Of a stretch of 64,000 nt of DNA, positions 1 to 9,868 are shown in pieces (position 1 is the stretch's first letter; every line of letters starts with the position of its first letter). A model generated the notes under the pieces. That model saw only the letters and a program-made list of their open reading frames with translations, searched no databases and had not been told where the DNA came from. Source of the DNA: Anaeramoeba flamelloides (lineage: Eukaryota > Metamonada > Anaeramoebidae); NCBI GenBank assembly GCA_027625915.1, contig JANTQA010000063.1, forward strand, positions 62,001 through 126,000, read 5' to 3'. The position numbers were made by a program, and so were the translations under genes.

Positions 1-480
1 TTGCGATTATTTTCATAGGCTGGGAAGTTCCATAGAATAAAAAATACATTAATTATTTCAAACTTATAAAAAATATAATTTTTTGATTCAAAGAACAGTT
101 AAAATCAATATGAAGTGAACCAATCTAAATTTCCATATACAATCTTTCAAATCGTTACTTGACTGGGTTTTTGCTGCCAAGTCGGTAACTTGATTATTAA
201 TTTTAAAAAAAAAATTGAAAAATTAAAAAAATCAAATAATAAAAAAAAAGCAAACCAATGAAAAGAAAATTTCGAAAACAAATTCTTATCTTTACAAAAC
301 TATCATTTTCAAGAAGTAATTTCCTCTAAATAAAGTCCAAATTTAAATCTTCATAAAGTAGCCTATTTCATTTGATCTCTATTTGGTGAAATATTTATCC
401 CTCTCGATTAAAACCAATTATGAGGGAGAACCAGAAATTTTCCACATAAAAGAAAACAACTACCAACCCATTTAACACCT

Positions 481-850
481 AAACTAAAATTCCACAATTT
501 TCCACACCGTTAAAACGGTTCAAAGAATCACAATAATACAATTTCATTCAAATTGGGGATAATTTTGATTTTTGAAAAATATGAAAATCATTTTTTCATC
601 CTTTAGTTTTATGTTTATATTTCATATTTTAAATTACCTAACCGTCTTTTGTTAGATCAGAAAATTTTTTTAACCATTGATATTTTGTTAAAGTTTGAGT
701 TCTTTCAAAACAGAAGAACTAAAATGTAATTAGTCTATGTTATCTAACCATTTGATCGATCAATAATTGTAATAAATTTAAAACAAATTGACCACTAATT
801 TTTTTTTGTTTTACTCTCTAGAAAATTTTCGACACACTCTCAACACGAGT
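481..850 (+). mobile_element. Dispersed family 1, copy A (TIR-type non-autonomous element)
   Basis: The copy starts with a degenerate terminal motif (AAACTAAAATTCCACAATTT) and carries the family's most conserved internal string TTTGATCGATCAA at 751-763. The same order of blocks is seen at 19322-19855, 26308-27516 and 45357-45888, and more weakly at 8192-8905. The right part past about 850 cannot be aligned with confidence, so this copy may be truncated. No coding frame is present. By its ends it resembles a Tc1/mariner-like miniature element, which is inferred. Confidence 0.6.
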
Positions 851-1208
851 ATGAAAAAATAATATTGAAAAAAAAAAAGTAGACAAAACCACTCTGTTCA
901 TTAACTTTTCATGTTGAATAATAAACTTTAATCAGAATATATCAAAATTCCAGAACTTCACAACCATGTATCTATGATATTTAAAGTTGTTAGAAGTACC
1001 ACCTTTTTATTCGTCCCTACTTATAAGAAAAAAAAAGGTTTTTTTTTCGGGTAAAAAATTCCAAATAAACTGAAGGAGGAATTTTATTTTTATTTAACAT
1101 TGAGATATTCAATCTGATAGATAATAACTCATAGTTTTGAAAATGTTATACTCATCTAATAAAACTGAAACATAGAAAAAAAATACCTTGTGATAATTAT
1201 TATAAGTC

Positions 1209-1310
1209 TTCGTTGAGGGCCGTAGAGTACCTCACATATCCAAGATTCAAAAGAATGGAGAAAAATCAGATATTTTACTCAATTCTTTTAAATTTTGGAT
1301 AAGCAATAGA
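1209..1310 (-). repeat. Short foldback repeat, copy 1
   Basis: It contains a near-palindrome built from TTCAAAAGAATGGAG and its complement CTCAATTCTTTTAAA, followed on the minus strand by GGTACTCTACGGC. The same hairpin plus flank recurs at about 36143-36230 and 51912-52008, with a partial copy at 52060-52275. No coding capacity. It may be a foldback transposon remnant or a structured element. Confidence 0.6.
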
Positions 1311-1399
1311 ATTTTTTTGTAATTTTTGTAATATACGGAAAATTTATTGAATTTTAGTTTCATTTCAAAAATTAAAAAAAACACAATGATAAAATTTGA

Positions 1400-1426
1400 A
1401 TATATATATATATATATATATATAAA
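1400..1426. repeat. (AT)n microsatellite
   Basis: A run of alternating A and T of about 26 bases. Similar short runs lie near 33123-33143, 38893-38915 and 51187-51205. Confidence 0.9.
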
Positions 1427-4400
1427 TTGATAAATAATTCTTTAATAGTTAAAATAATTGGTTATCCATTTAAAAGATATTTATTAAATTTTAAATAATT
1501 TTAAAATAATATAATAATGACCTCCTAACCCTAAATAAACAAAATTTAAAATTCATGAACTATAAATTTTTTAAAAAAATCTTATTAGAACTTAGTAAAT
1601 TGATTTTTCAACTTAAATTGTTAAATATCTTGAAAAATAATTTTTAATCAGAACTTTTATTAACCAATAGTGTTTATGATAATTGAAGTTATCAAAAAGT
1701 AAAAAATTAGCAAATAATTGTTAATTTTTTTTTCAAAAATTTTTTTTATGGTGGTGAAATTTAGATATTATATTAAGTAAAAAATGGATTTTTTTACAAT
1801 TTTAGAGATAAATAAAGAGTTTCATGTATTTATTCAAATTTTGGTAATTGTAAACGAAAAGTATTTTTGGATTTTTGATCTCAAAGGGATTTTCAATATG
1901 AAAATATTTGATAAATATCAATATTTTGTTTGAAGAATGATTTTTTTTTAAAATTGAAAGAATTATATTCTAACCAAATAATTTTTTGTTAAAATTGTTC
2001 CATGTTATCAAGAAAATCAGAAATTAAATTTACTATTATCAAAATTTAGAGAAATGAAACGAAATCTTTGTTTATCTCTAAAATTTTTAAAAATATAATT
2101 TTTCCACATTCATTTTTTAATAGGTACTCTTGATTTAATAGTATTGATGATTATTTATTTTTTATTTTGTGATTATTGTAATTTATAAATAATAATTAAC
2201 ATTTCAATAAGTGAAATGTTCTCATTTTATATTTCTTTTAGAATCAATCAAAAGATTTTTTATTATTATTTTTTACCCATCCCCCTTGATAAATCTTCTT
2301 TATATTGGAAAAAAGAGTTACAAAGAAAGAATATCAAGTCGTTTCTTGCTAATTCTGCCATACTGAAACACACAAGTATGGGTAACTTGAAAATAAAAAC
2401 TAAAAAATAAAAGGATAAAAATGACCAAAGGATTAAAACAAATAAGATCAAAAAAATAGAAATTATAACAACAATTAAGCAACAATCCCCAAGTGAACAT
2501 TCGTGATCAATTATTAAATTATTATAACAACCAAAAGTAATATGGATGTGATTTTGGGAGTCCTTGATTAAAGATAGAATTTTTTTTTTTTTTGATTTTT
2601 TTCAATTGTTTAGTAAAAACCTTTTTTTTACTCTCATTTTTTTCCGTTTTCTATTTTATTTTTTTTCTTTTTCTTATTAATTTTTTGTTTTTGCTTTTTA
2701 ACCCTATTAAGATAATTTGGACATGTATTTCCTATGAACAATGGTGAAATCTATGATTTTACGTTATAATTACTTTTAGGGAAATTTAAGTAAAAGGACA
2801 TCTAGATTGTAATTTAGACTTTTTCCATCAATATATAAAAAATAAGATCTTTTTCTTCAATAATTGAATATTGACATGTTCAGAAATTTAAATTAGAATT
2901 TAGTTACAAAAAACCCCAAAAATTTAAATAACAATAATTATTAATGAGTTTGATGAAAATTTGAATGAAATATGTTCAATAGACTTGGTAATATTAGCCA
3001 ACATTTTATGCACACGCTAAACGAACAAATTACAATTTTAGATAAAATATATGAAAATTCATAACAAAATCTTTATTCTATTCTGTGAAAAAACTGTAAC
3101 ATGTAATTTTTTAGAAACAATACCAAAAAATTGAAAATTAATTTCAATTAAAAAAAAGAAAAAATAACTTCAAAGAGCAACATATTATTTTGTTATTCAT
3201 ATAATTAATTGAACCAAAAAAGAGATTTTGAATCTTCCCAAATATAGAATGCTAATTCATACATATACAGAAAAAAAAAAGTTCAATAATTCAGAAATTT
3301 TTAATTTCTTATTAGCCAAAAGATAAAAATATTACTTTATTATCCATAATAAATAAAATATTTAGTGTATTAAAATTCCATTCTGCTCTTTTAATTTTTT
3401 TCCTTAATTATATGATCTTACTAATCATTTTTTTCTAAAGTTTCTAGTTAAGCATATAGAAACTGGAAATGAAGAGTAGAACTTTTTTTCCTTAATTATA
3501 AATTTCAACAATTTTGGAGTCAGTAAATACTGACTTTAATGAGTAAACAACATAGGTTTAATGGTTTTCAATGACTACTAGAAGAAATAATTCCATTTTC
3601 GAAATTAAAAAATTGAAATTATTTTTTTTACATTTTTAGTAATTTTGATTTTATATTTTTTTGATTATTTTTTGAAAAGTAATGTATTTTCAAAAAATTT
3701 TCTTATTGGAAGTTCATATCCCATTTGATAAAATCCTTATATTCTAATGCCAATGTAACTAGAAAAATCATATTGAGAAATCATAAAGATTTCATGTGGA
3801 ATTATATTTGAACTTCCAAAGATTATAATAAAAGTTATTGATTATATTGTGAGTGACCAAAGAATTTTAGTTTTTGAATTTTTTAAAAAAAAAATATTGA
3901 TTGATATCGATTAGCTTCATACATAAACCAAATATTTTCTTTTATATATTCTACTTTTTTCTTATTTTCTCTTCAAGGCCAATCATCAAAAATAATTGAT
4001 TTTTGAAATAAAAAATTCGGATGACTTTGATAGAAACTGATTTTAGTTTTTGATTATTGTTAATGAAAATATTTTTTTCATATTTACTTTTTTTTTTATT
4101 TTTTTACTATTTATTTTTGAGATTTATTTGGACTTGAAATTATTATTCAATCATAATTTGGCTTCATTTTTGTTGTTTTTATATATATATATAACTATAT
4201 ACATTGAATAAAAAGTCAAACTTTTTTCAAAATAATGAAAAATTTCAAAAAAATAATAAAAGCTATAATACCGAGCCGAAAAAAATAATTAATCAATTCT
4301 GATACAAAAAACTTTCAAAATAATATTTGAAGATCATACATTTTTGAATTAAAAAAAATTTTTTTTATTCGTTCATTTCATTACTAAATTCCCCCCCTCT

Positions 4401-5322
4401 CTTTTTATTTTTATTTACTCACACTAAACAATCCAAAAAATAAATATCATTTCAAAGTTAAATAAAATATAATAATTTTGTTGAAATTTTCATTTAAAAT
4501 TCTACCTATTTCCTTTATTTTTAATTTGATTTACAATAAAAATTTCCTCACCTTTTCCATTTAACTTCCATTAGATATTTCCTTTTGTTTCTTTGATTTG
4601 ATATCAAAAATCAATTTATTTTGAATAAAAACCAAATTTTCCCAGTTAAAAATTACCCTATAATTCAGATTTTTTTTGTAATTCGGTTTCAAAGTTTTTC
4701 TCAAATAACAATAAAAGATCTCATTTTTCAAGTTCTTGTAAACTAGATTTCAAAATAGATAGTACTTTTTAAACCAAGTATATGACAATACTGGAAGTTT
4801 TTATATATAGAATTCGATCCTTTATTAATACCATATGATTATTGACATTATAATTTTCATTAACTATTATTATTATCATTATTCAGCAAAAAATCTACAA
4901 AATATAAAATAAACATTATTAAGTTGGCTTAATTTGTCAATGGTGGGTTTTTCATCAGAATTGAAATCTTATTTTTCATTCTCAAAAATAATAAAAGACC
5001 ATTTTTTTCATTTTTATCTTTTTGTCCATTCAAAAAATTAGCTTTAACGAAGATCAAATAAAAAAACACAAGCAACGTTCGGTTTCAAAAATCAAAACTA
5101 TAACAGCAGTTAGGAATACGAATCAAAATCAAATTACAATATTCCTTGAAAATAACAAAAAAAACAAGTTTTAAGAGATCACCCTACATTTCCTTGAAAA
5201 CAAAAAAAAACACAAATAATAAAAATTCAACGAACAAAACAGATCTTTGAAAAAAGAAAAAGAATACGAAGAATAAAAAGAATAAAAAGAACAAAATACT
5301 AAAAAATCAACTAAAAAAAGAG

Positions 5323-7830
5323 ATGTTTATTGATTATAATGAAAAGCAGATCTTAAAAAAAAAAAGAATTGAAACAATCACTCCTAACTTTGATCTGAAA
5401 GCCAACCAACTTAGCTATTCGCAAAAACTTCAAAAGGAATTTTCTTTTAATCAAACAAAATTTGTTGGAAGAAACAAAGGAACTCTTCAAGAAACTAACA
5501 CTTCTTTTATAATTCACAAATCAAATATTGAATTCATAAATAGCCAAATAATGACTATAATTGAAATAAACAACCTAGAAGAAATAAATTTATCAAAAAA
5601 CAACTCAAACTTTATGAATATTTTATTTCTATTAAAACAACCAATTAAAACTTTTACGGTGATTCAATGCTTTAAATTAAAATCAGAAAGCAAAACTTTA
5701 AATTTACTTGAAAATGAATTACAATCATTTCACAAATTAAATAGTGTAAAATTTAATATAGTTGATCTGAACTATGAAAATAAGCCACACCGAGTTAAGA
5801 ATACCTCTCCAACACAAACAGTGATCAACAAAAAAAGAAATGCTATTAAAGAAAAAAAAAAACAAATAATAATTGAAATTGACTGTACATCAGAATCAGA
5901 ATCAGAATCAGAATCAGAATTAGAATTAGAATTAGAACCAGAATTAGAACCAGAACCAGAATCAGAACCAGGACTAGAAACATTACAAGAGCAAACACAA
6001 AATCGAGAACAAGAAACAAAACAAACAACAAAAAACAAACCTCTTTCTCAATCTCAAGAAAAAAATAAAAATGAAAATCAAAAGAAAAAGGATCAAGAAA
6101 AAAAAGAAATAAAAAAAGAAGCAATAAACATAATTGAAATAGAAACAGGAAAAGTGATCAAACAAGATCAAGAAATCGAAATTCAACAAGTTTCAAGTTT
6201 TGAACCTCCTTCTAAATCAAAAAAAACATTTAAAAAAAAAAGGAAAAAAAAGGATCGAAATAAAGAAATAGAAAGAATAAGAGAAGGAAAAAGAAAAAAA
6301 GAACAAGAACAAGAAAAAGAAAAAGAAAAGGAAAAGGAAAACAAATTCACAAAGGAGAATGCAAGAAAGAGAAAAATTGATATTGAAAATATAAATAATC
6401 CTTTGGTAAACCAAAAATATGAATTTACTGAAGACAAAGTAAACTTTTTTAGAAATATTCTTTGTGAAGACGAAACCGATAAAAAAAAGCAAAAAGAGAA
6501 AGAAAAGGAAAAGGAGAAAGAACAAGAACAAGAACAAAAAAAGGAAAAGGAAAAGGAAAGGGAAAAGGAGAAAGAAAAGGAAAAAGAAAAGGAAAAAGAA
6601 ATAAAAAAAGAAAAAAGACAAATAACAGAATCGGAATCGGAATCAGAATCGGAATCGGAATCAGAACCAGAATTAGAATCAGTCACAGGACTAGAACCAT
6701 TACAACAGCAAACACAAAATCGAGAACAAGAAACAAAACAAACAACAAAAAATAAACCCCTTTCCCAATCTAGAGAAAGCAATAAAAATGAAAATCAAAA
6801 GAAAAATAAAACCGAAAAGTTAAAGGATAAAGAGAAAAAAAAAGAAATAATAAACATAATTGAGATAGAATGTAAATCACTACCCAACCAAGATCATGGA
6901 AAAGAAATCAAACCAGAACAAACTTTTGAATCCCCTTTCAAATCAAAAAAAACAAAAAAAAACAAAAATAAAAAAGTAAATAAAATAAAAGAAAAAGAAC
7001 AAGAACAAGAAAGTAAAAAAGGGAAAGGAAAGGGAAAGGGAAAAGGAAAAGGAAAAGGGAATAAAAAGAAACTTCCTTTAATTAACATAGATAAAAAAGA
7101 TTTTAAATTTTGTTACCCTTTAAAAAATTCTCTATATAGAAAATTAGGTATTGTTACAATTCGACATTTTGATGTTCGAAGTTTGCGATCAAATTGTTAT
7201 TTAAGTGACTCAATTATTAATTTTTATTTAAAATATATCCAAATTAAAATAATAAAAACGAACAAAAAAAGAAACCGATTCCATTTTTTTAATACATTTT
7301 TTAATACCAAGCTACAAGACATGCTACAAGATGAAAATGTGCAACACCGATGGACAAAGAATTTCAAATTATTAGAAAAAGATTTTTGGATCATACCAAT
7401 GAACCAAAATAATCATTGGTTTTTGTTAATTATTTGTTATCCCTATGAAAATGAATTATCAATTATTCTAATTTTAGATTCCTTGCATATTGAATCAAAA
7501 GAAATCATTTGTTTGAAAATCCAACAATTCATCCAATTTGAAAGAGCAAAGCTTGAAAATTATAAAAATATGGATATAGCCAAATTGTTTTGTAATGTGC
7601 CCATTCAACAAAACAGTTATGACTGCGGGTTATTTTTGCTTAATTATGTTGAAAAGTTCTGTTTAAATATCCCAACAAAAAAAGAATTCAAGAAAAAGAA
7701 ATTTAAATTCAATAACAATAAATGGTTTGATCCCAAAAACAATTCTTTGAGTCGAAGAAAAATTAAAATTATTATTCAAAATCTTTATCAGAAATTTTTA
7801 AATGAGAAAAATATTATAAACATTGATTAA
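5323..7830 (+). CDS. Ulp1/SENP-family SUMO protease (peptidase C48)
   Basis: A single frame of 835 residues with a C-terminal C48 protease domain (about 607-800), the family that matures SUMO and removes it from targets. The fold's entry motif is seen at about 614-630 (DVRSLRSNCYLSDSIINFYL). The expected triad is present in order: His698 (in NNHW), Asp719 (in LDSL) and Cys768 (in NSYDCG), with the oxyanion Gln at 762, six residues before the Cys as in Ulp1. Residues 1-165 are unrecognised. Residues about 165-590 are low complexity (Ser-Glu, Lys-Glu, Lys-Gly runs) and hold a large internal duplication. Three hydrophobic-plus-acidic strings (IIIEID at 182-187, NIIEIE at 269-274, NIIEIE at 511-516) resemble SUMO-interacting motifs, the first followed by a Ser-Glu run. 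No signal peptide or membrane segment is seen. The substrate could be SUMO or another ubiquitin-like protein; the domain call is firm. Confidence 0.9.
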   Translation: MFIDYNEKQILKKKRIETITPNFDLKANQLSYSQKLQKEFSFNQTKFVGRNKGTLQETNTSFIIHKSNIEFINSQIMTIIEINNLEEINLSKNNSNFMNILFLLKQPIKTFTVIQCFKLKSESKTLNLLENELQSFHKLNSVKFNIVDLNYENKPHRVKNTSPTQTVINKKRNAIKEKKKQIIIEIDCTSESESESESELELELEPELEPEPESEPGLETLQEQTQNREQETKQTTKNKPLSQSQEKNKNENQKKKDQEKKEIKKEAINIIEIETGKVIKQDQEIEIQQVSSFEPPSKSKKTFKKKRKKKDRNKEIERIREGKRKKEQEQEKEKEKEKENKFTKENARKRKIDIENINNPLVNQKYEFTEDKVNFFRNILCEDETDKKKQKEKEKEKEKEQEQEQKKEKEKEREKEKEKEKEKEKEIKKEKRQITESESESESESESEPELESVTGLEPLQQQTQNREQETKQTTKNKPLSQSRESNKNENQKKNKTEKLKDKEKKKEIINIIEIECKSLPNQDHGKEIKPEQTFESPFKSKKTKKNKNKKVNKIKEKEQEQESKKGKGKGKGKGKGKGNKKKLPLINIDKKDFKFCYPLKNSLYRKLGIVTIRHFDVRSLRSNCYLSDSIINFYLKYIQIKIIKTNKKRNRFHFFNTFFNTKLQDMLQDENVQHRWTKNFKLLEKDFWIIPMNQNNHWFLLIICYPYENELSIILILDSLHIESKEIICLKIQQFIQFERAKLENYKNMDIAKLFCNVPIQQNSYDCGLFLLNYVEKFCLNIPTKKEFKKKKFKFNNNKWFDPKNNSLSRRKIKIIIQNLYQKFLNEKNIINID
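5850..6980 (+). repeat. Internal duplication in the Ulp/SENP gene
   Basis: Two blocks of about 110 codons (about 5870-6240 and about 6610-6970) share the same order: a Ser-Glu run, a stretch containing TQNREQETKQTTKNKPLSQS, a Lys-rich part, an INIIEIE string and a (T)FE(S/P)P(F/S)KSKK string. They are separated by a Lys-Glu microsatellite region. The shared middle stretch is nearly identical in both protein and DNA, so the duplication looks recent or is being homogenised. Confidence 0.85.
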
Positions 7831-8191
7831 TTTTTAATTGAATTAATATCAGTTTAGAGTATAATATCGTTTATTAAACAACCCGGATTTTAATTATTAT
7901 GATATTCCCCTCCATTTTTTATTTATTTATTTATTTATGCTTTCCCATTCATTCAGATCCATTTGAACAAACTAGAAATCTTTACAGAAAGCTATTAATA
8001 TAAAATATTCAATTTCTTGCATTAATCGTACAAAGTTTATAACAAGAAAAAATTGCACAAAGGTTATAAATTCTGATAATTTCATAATATTAAAGAATTG
8101 TTAAAGAATATTATCATCTGTAATGCTTCTTTTTATAGCAATAAAACTAAGTCCAATTTCATTAATTATATATAATTATATATATTTATAT

Positions 8192-8905
8192 AAACCCCAT
8201 TCCAAAAAGTTGGACACGCCCAAAATCAAAATTAAGCAAAAAAAATTATCTCAATTTATTATATTTTTGGATTTATTGTTAAGAATTAGAGTTGGACACT
8301 TAGTCTGATAAAGAGAAAGTTTTGAAGTGACTAAATTTGCATCTCCTAATTCAAAGAGCTTCTAAACATATCAAAGTGTCTATTCACATTCATTAGAAGA
8401 ATTTTAAACTCAATTTCATTTTCTAAAAAATTAATTATATTTTGCAAAAGATAATATATTAAATCAGGCTTAAGCTACCAAATATTATTTTTTTTTTTAG
8501 GTTTAACAATTTTTAATAAAAGAAAAAAATAAAACGAAAAAATCAAAATTGATGTTCCCAAAATAATGAAATAAGCAAATAAAATCTTATTTTGGTCAAT
8601 TTTAATAAATTCACCAACAATTATTGACCCACCAAAGGGTGAGGATACCACTAATGAATTGTATTTGAGTTTTTCTAGATATTTTAAGGCAATTTTAAGC
8701 TCCTGTCAATCGTTATAAAAAAATTCCAGAGCAAATGAAACAGTTTTGGGTAACTGGAAAAATGGAAATGAAACAAAAAAGATAAGACAAAAGAAGAAAA
8801 AAGAGTTTGTAAAAATCAAAAAAATATTACCAAATTGAATGTATTATAGTAGTCTTGTTATTTATTAAATTGTTTGAAATGTACCCAATTTGTCGAATCT
8901 GCTTA
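8192..8905 (-). mobile_element. Dispersed family 1, copy E (longest copy)
   Basis: The left end reads TAAACCCCATTCCAAAAAG followed by TTGGACACGCCC, the complement of the right end of the copy at 45867-45888. The right end (about 8881-8900) matches the complement of that copy's left end. Internal blocks such as TAACTGGAAAAA and AATTCACCAACAATT also match it in the reverse sense. At about 714 bases it is the longest copy, and it has no transposase frame. A second GTTGGACAC lies inside at about 8293. Confidence 0.6.
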
Positions 8906-8964
8906 TATTGATTAGATAAACTTCCTACAAATATCAAACATTCACTAATGTACAATATTCTTCT

Positions 8965-9275
8965 TATTTTGTTAACCATATTTCACTCAAAGTTGGCAAG
9001 ATAAAATGGAAAATTCAAATTTTTTTTACGAATCAACCATCTTACCATTATTTAAAAATACAAGAAGAAAGGAAGTTTGGGGTAGAGTTGATATCCATAA
9101 AAGAAATATCAAAAATAACCTTTAATTTTCCTTAAAATGTAAAAATATAAAAATTTTGAACACTTTCATTGAAACATTGAAGTGCAAAATTCTCTATTTA
9201 TTGTGGAAATTAAAATATCTTGACCATTGATTTTTTAAATAGTGAGTGTATTCATTTTAATAGAAACTATAAAGC
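8965..9275 (+). repeat. Dispersed family 4, copy 1
   Basis: It aligns in direct orientation with about 32690-32935. Shared landmarks in order are a block around GTTGATATYCAT...GAAATAYC, then a block ending TTGATTTTTTAAAT....GTATTCATTTT. Divergence is substantial and there is no coding frame. Confidence 0.4.
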
Positions 9276-9413
9276 CACAATTCCCTTAAAGTTAATTTCG
9301 AGTTTTGAAATAGACTTTATTTAAGTTGATTTTAAAAAAAAAATATAATAAATCAAAGAAAAACCATTAAAAAAAAAAATAAAAAGAAAAAAACAAGCAA
9401 AACAAAAAATTTG

Positions 9414-9438
9414 AAAAAAAAAAAAAAAAAAAAAAAAC

Positions 9439-9469
<31 letters not shown>

Positions 9470-9480
9470 AAAAAAAAAAA
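9414..9480. repeat. Poly(A) tract
   Basis: A nearly uninterrupted A run of about 65 bases lying downstream of the A2M-like gene. On the gene's strand it is a T run. Confidence 0.9.
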
Positions 9481-9868
9481 AGAAAAGAAAAGAAAAAGAA
9501 AAACAAAAGAAAAACAAAAATTTGAAAAAGCAACACAATAAATTTATAAATTTTAAAAAATGATTCTGATCCCAAAATTAGAAAATATTTTTTTGATAAT
9601 TATAATGGATAAACCCTCAAAACAACTTCCATTAACATTATAAAGCTAGTTAAAAGTTTTGAAACATAGTTTATAATAAGTATAAACTCTTGAAAAACGA
9701 AATTAACATCCAATTTACAGATAAATCCTTAAAAATAATTTATTAAAAAAAAGTACTTCAATTTTAGAAAAAAAAATACAGTATTTTATTTAATAAAAAG
9801 ATAACGAAACATATTTATTAAAAAAAATTTTTTTTTAAGATTAGAAAAAACAAATTAGAAAAAAAAAA

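Larger units (their letters stand above)
1..5322. other. A+T-rich spacer, no gene recognised
   Basis: This stretch is very A+T-rich with many homopolymer runs and stops in all frames. The only open frames are about 60 codons of Phe/Lys/Ile-rich composition near 2.2-2.5 kb and look like chance. It holds one copy of dispersed family 1 (about 481-850), one copy of a short foldback repeat (about 1209-1310) and an (AT)n run at about 1400-1426. A short string at about 80-110 recurs at about 28110-28137, so the first bases may lie in another dispersed repeat. Confidence 0.6.
7831..9868. other. Spacer with repeats between the Ulp/SENP and A2M-like genes
   Basis: No gene is recognised. It holds a family 1 element (8192-8905), one copy of dispersed family 4 (about 8965-9275) and a nearly pure poly(A) tract at about 9414-9480. 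The 61-codon frame at 8123-8308 lies across the end of the family 1 element and is not supported as a gene. Confidence 0.6.

Noticed and set aside
5772-7088. Minus-strand frames of Phe/Leu/Ser composition opposite the Ulp/SENP gene
   Set aside because: They are the antisense of Lys-Glu and Ser-Glu microsatellites and have no recognisable protein character.
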